64,000 nucleotides of DNA, taken from positions 71,058 through 135,057 of the forward strand of contig NZ_WIQU01000065.1 in NCBI RefSeq assembly GCF_015732285.1, given 5' to 3'. The notes under the pieces are model-generated. The model saw only the letters and a program-made list of their open reading frames with translations. It was not told the origin of the DNA and did no database searches. The stretch comes from Pectinatus frisingensis (lineage in GTDB: Bacteria; Bacillota; Negativicutes; Selenomonadales; Selenomonadaceae). The position numbers and the translations under genes were made by a program. Position 1 is the stretch's first letter. Every line of letters starts with the position of its first letter. Of the stretch, positions 63,484 through 64,000 are shown in pieces.

Positions 63484-64000
63484 ATGGAAGGATCAGCAGC
63501 AATTATTAAATGTCTTAAAGAGAATAATGTAGATACAGTATTTGGATATCCGGGCGGGATGATATTACCGCTTTTTGATGCTTTGGGACGTGACGAAAGT
63601 ATTAAATTTATTTTATCTACACATGAACAATCAGCAGCTCATGCAGCTGATGGATACGCACGGGCCAGTGGTCTGCCAGGAGTATGTATAGCAACGTCGG
63701 GCCCGGGTGCAACTAATTTAGTAACGGGAATTGCTACGGCATTTATGGATTCGGTTCCTATGATAATAATAACCGGACAGGTAGACAGCGATTTACTGGG
63801 GAAAGATTCATTTCAGGAAACAGATATCTTTGGTATAACGATGCCGATTACAAAATATAGTTTTCGTCTTAGGAAGGCAGATGAACTAGTCGTTGTATTG
63901 AGAAAAGCATTTGAATTGGCCAATGCAGGACGCAAAGGCCCGGTATTAGTGGATATTCCTAAAAATTTATTTTTTTGCGATGTGCCATATCCAAAATATA
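63484..64000 (+). CDS. ilvB: Acetolactate synthase large subunit (3' end beyond window)
   Basis: The first 172 codons are present. Thiamine-diphosphate enzyme condensing two pyruvates (or pyruvate and 2-ketobutyrate) for branched-chain amino acids. [16 protein letters not shown], the catalytic Glu in [18 protein letters not shown] (about 45-62), [17 protein letters not shown] and [17 protein letters not shown] are diagnostic. The frame is open to the window end. ATG 63484 lies 43 nt after ilvN behind GAGG. Confidence 0.95.
   Translation, partial: MEGSAAIIKCLKENNVDTVFGYPGGMILPLFDALGRDESIKFILSTHEQSAAHAADGYARASGLPGVCIATSGPGATNLVTGIATAFMDSVPMIIITGQVDSDLLGKDSFQETDIFGITMPITKYSFRLRKADELVVVLRKAFELANAGRKGPVLVDIPKNLFFCDVPYPKY

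Noticed and set aside
1-64000. rRNA, tRNA, CRISPR arrays, prophage or integrated element boundaries
   Set aside because: No cloverleaf or rRNA sequence, no regularly spaced repeats, no integrase and no flanking duplications were seen; the only mobile-element trace is the IS1182 remnant.

Overview
The window is 64 kb of an AT-rich bacterial chromosome (about one third G+C by eye) carrying the replication origin. The core order dnaN-dnaA-oriC-rpmH-rnpA-yidD-yidC-jag-mnmE-mnmG-rsmG, followed by parA-parB, is the Firmicutes arrangement. Rubrerythrin, superoxide reductase, ThiH and flavodoxin point to an obligate anaerobe. An LPS-type GT8 glycosyltransferase, the ZTP riboswitch and the family mix suggest a diderm Firmicute of the class Negativicutes (Selenomonas/Pectinatus/Megamonas-like). 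The class is an inference, not proven from the sequence.

Layout. 1-3.1 kb: a partial chemoreceptor, then a flavodoxin/DUF3793 pair behind two Fur-box-like sites. 3.9-11.5 kb: reverse rubrerythrin, uppP, a heterodimeric ABC exporter with a divergent LysR regulator, a PilZ protein and a DeoR regulator. 11.8-17.1 kb: a complete L-rhamnose operon (rhaB, rhaA, rhaD, an MFS transporter, rhaM). 17.3-20.9 kb: a BirA-box-controlled operon of MaoC-like hot-dog protein, bioY, an atypical thiolase and an acyl-AMP ligase. This is the most interesting candidate system in the window. 21-27.3 kb: aldose epimerase, prfC, sucCD and GT8. 27.3-32.7 kb: remB, dciA, recF, dnaN and dnaA with a bipartite oriC that includes a DnaA-trio-like element. 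32.7-39.9 kb: the rpmH to rsmG block and a secreted protein. 39.9-46.2 kb: a striking palindrome of DnaA boxes, a stand-alone AICAR formyltransferase, a divergent PfkA, a decayed IS1182-like transposase and a split methionine synthase. 46.5-48.8 kb: parAB with parS-like sites and DUF4446. 49.3-55.9 kb: cfa, a possible small gene with an ATT start, an encapsulin/ferritin-like/superoxide reductase cluster, a ZTP riboswitch in front of an OFA-family transporter, and fetAB. 56-59.2 kb: a TPP-riboswitch-controlled thiSGHE operon. 59.4-64 kb: a polar amino acid ABC transporter behind an attenuator-like leader, a DMT exporter, ilvN and the start of ilvB.

Strand use fits replication. Left of oriC the housekeeping genes lie on the minus strand, and right of it most lie on the plus strand, so both sets run with the fork. 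The rha and bio operons on the left arm run head-on to it. Recurrent themes are iron and oxidative stress (Fur-like sites, flavodoxin, rubrerythrin, encapsulin, superoxide reductase, FetAB) and cofactor supply (biotin, thiamine, B12-dependent methionine synthesis, ZTP/folate sensing). No rRNA, tRNA or CRISPR array was recognised.
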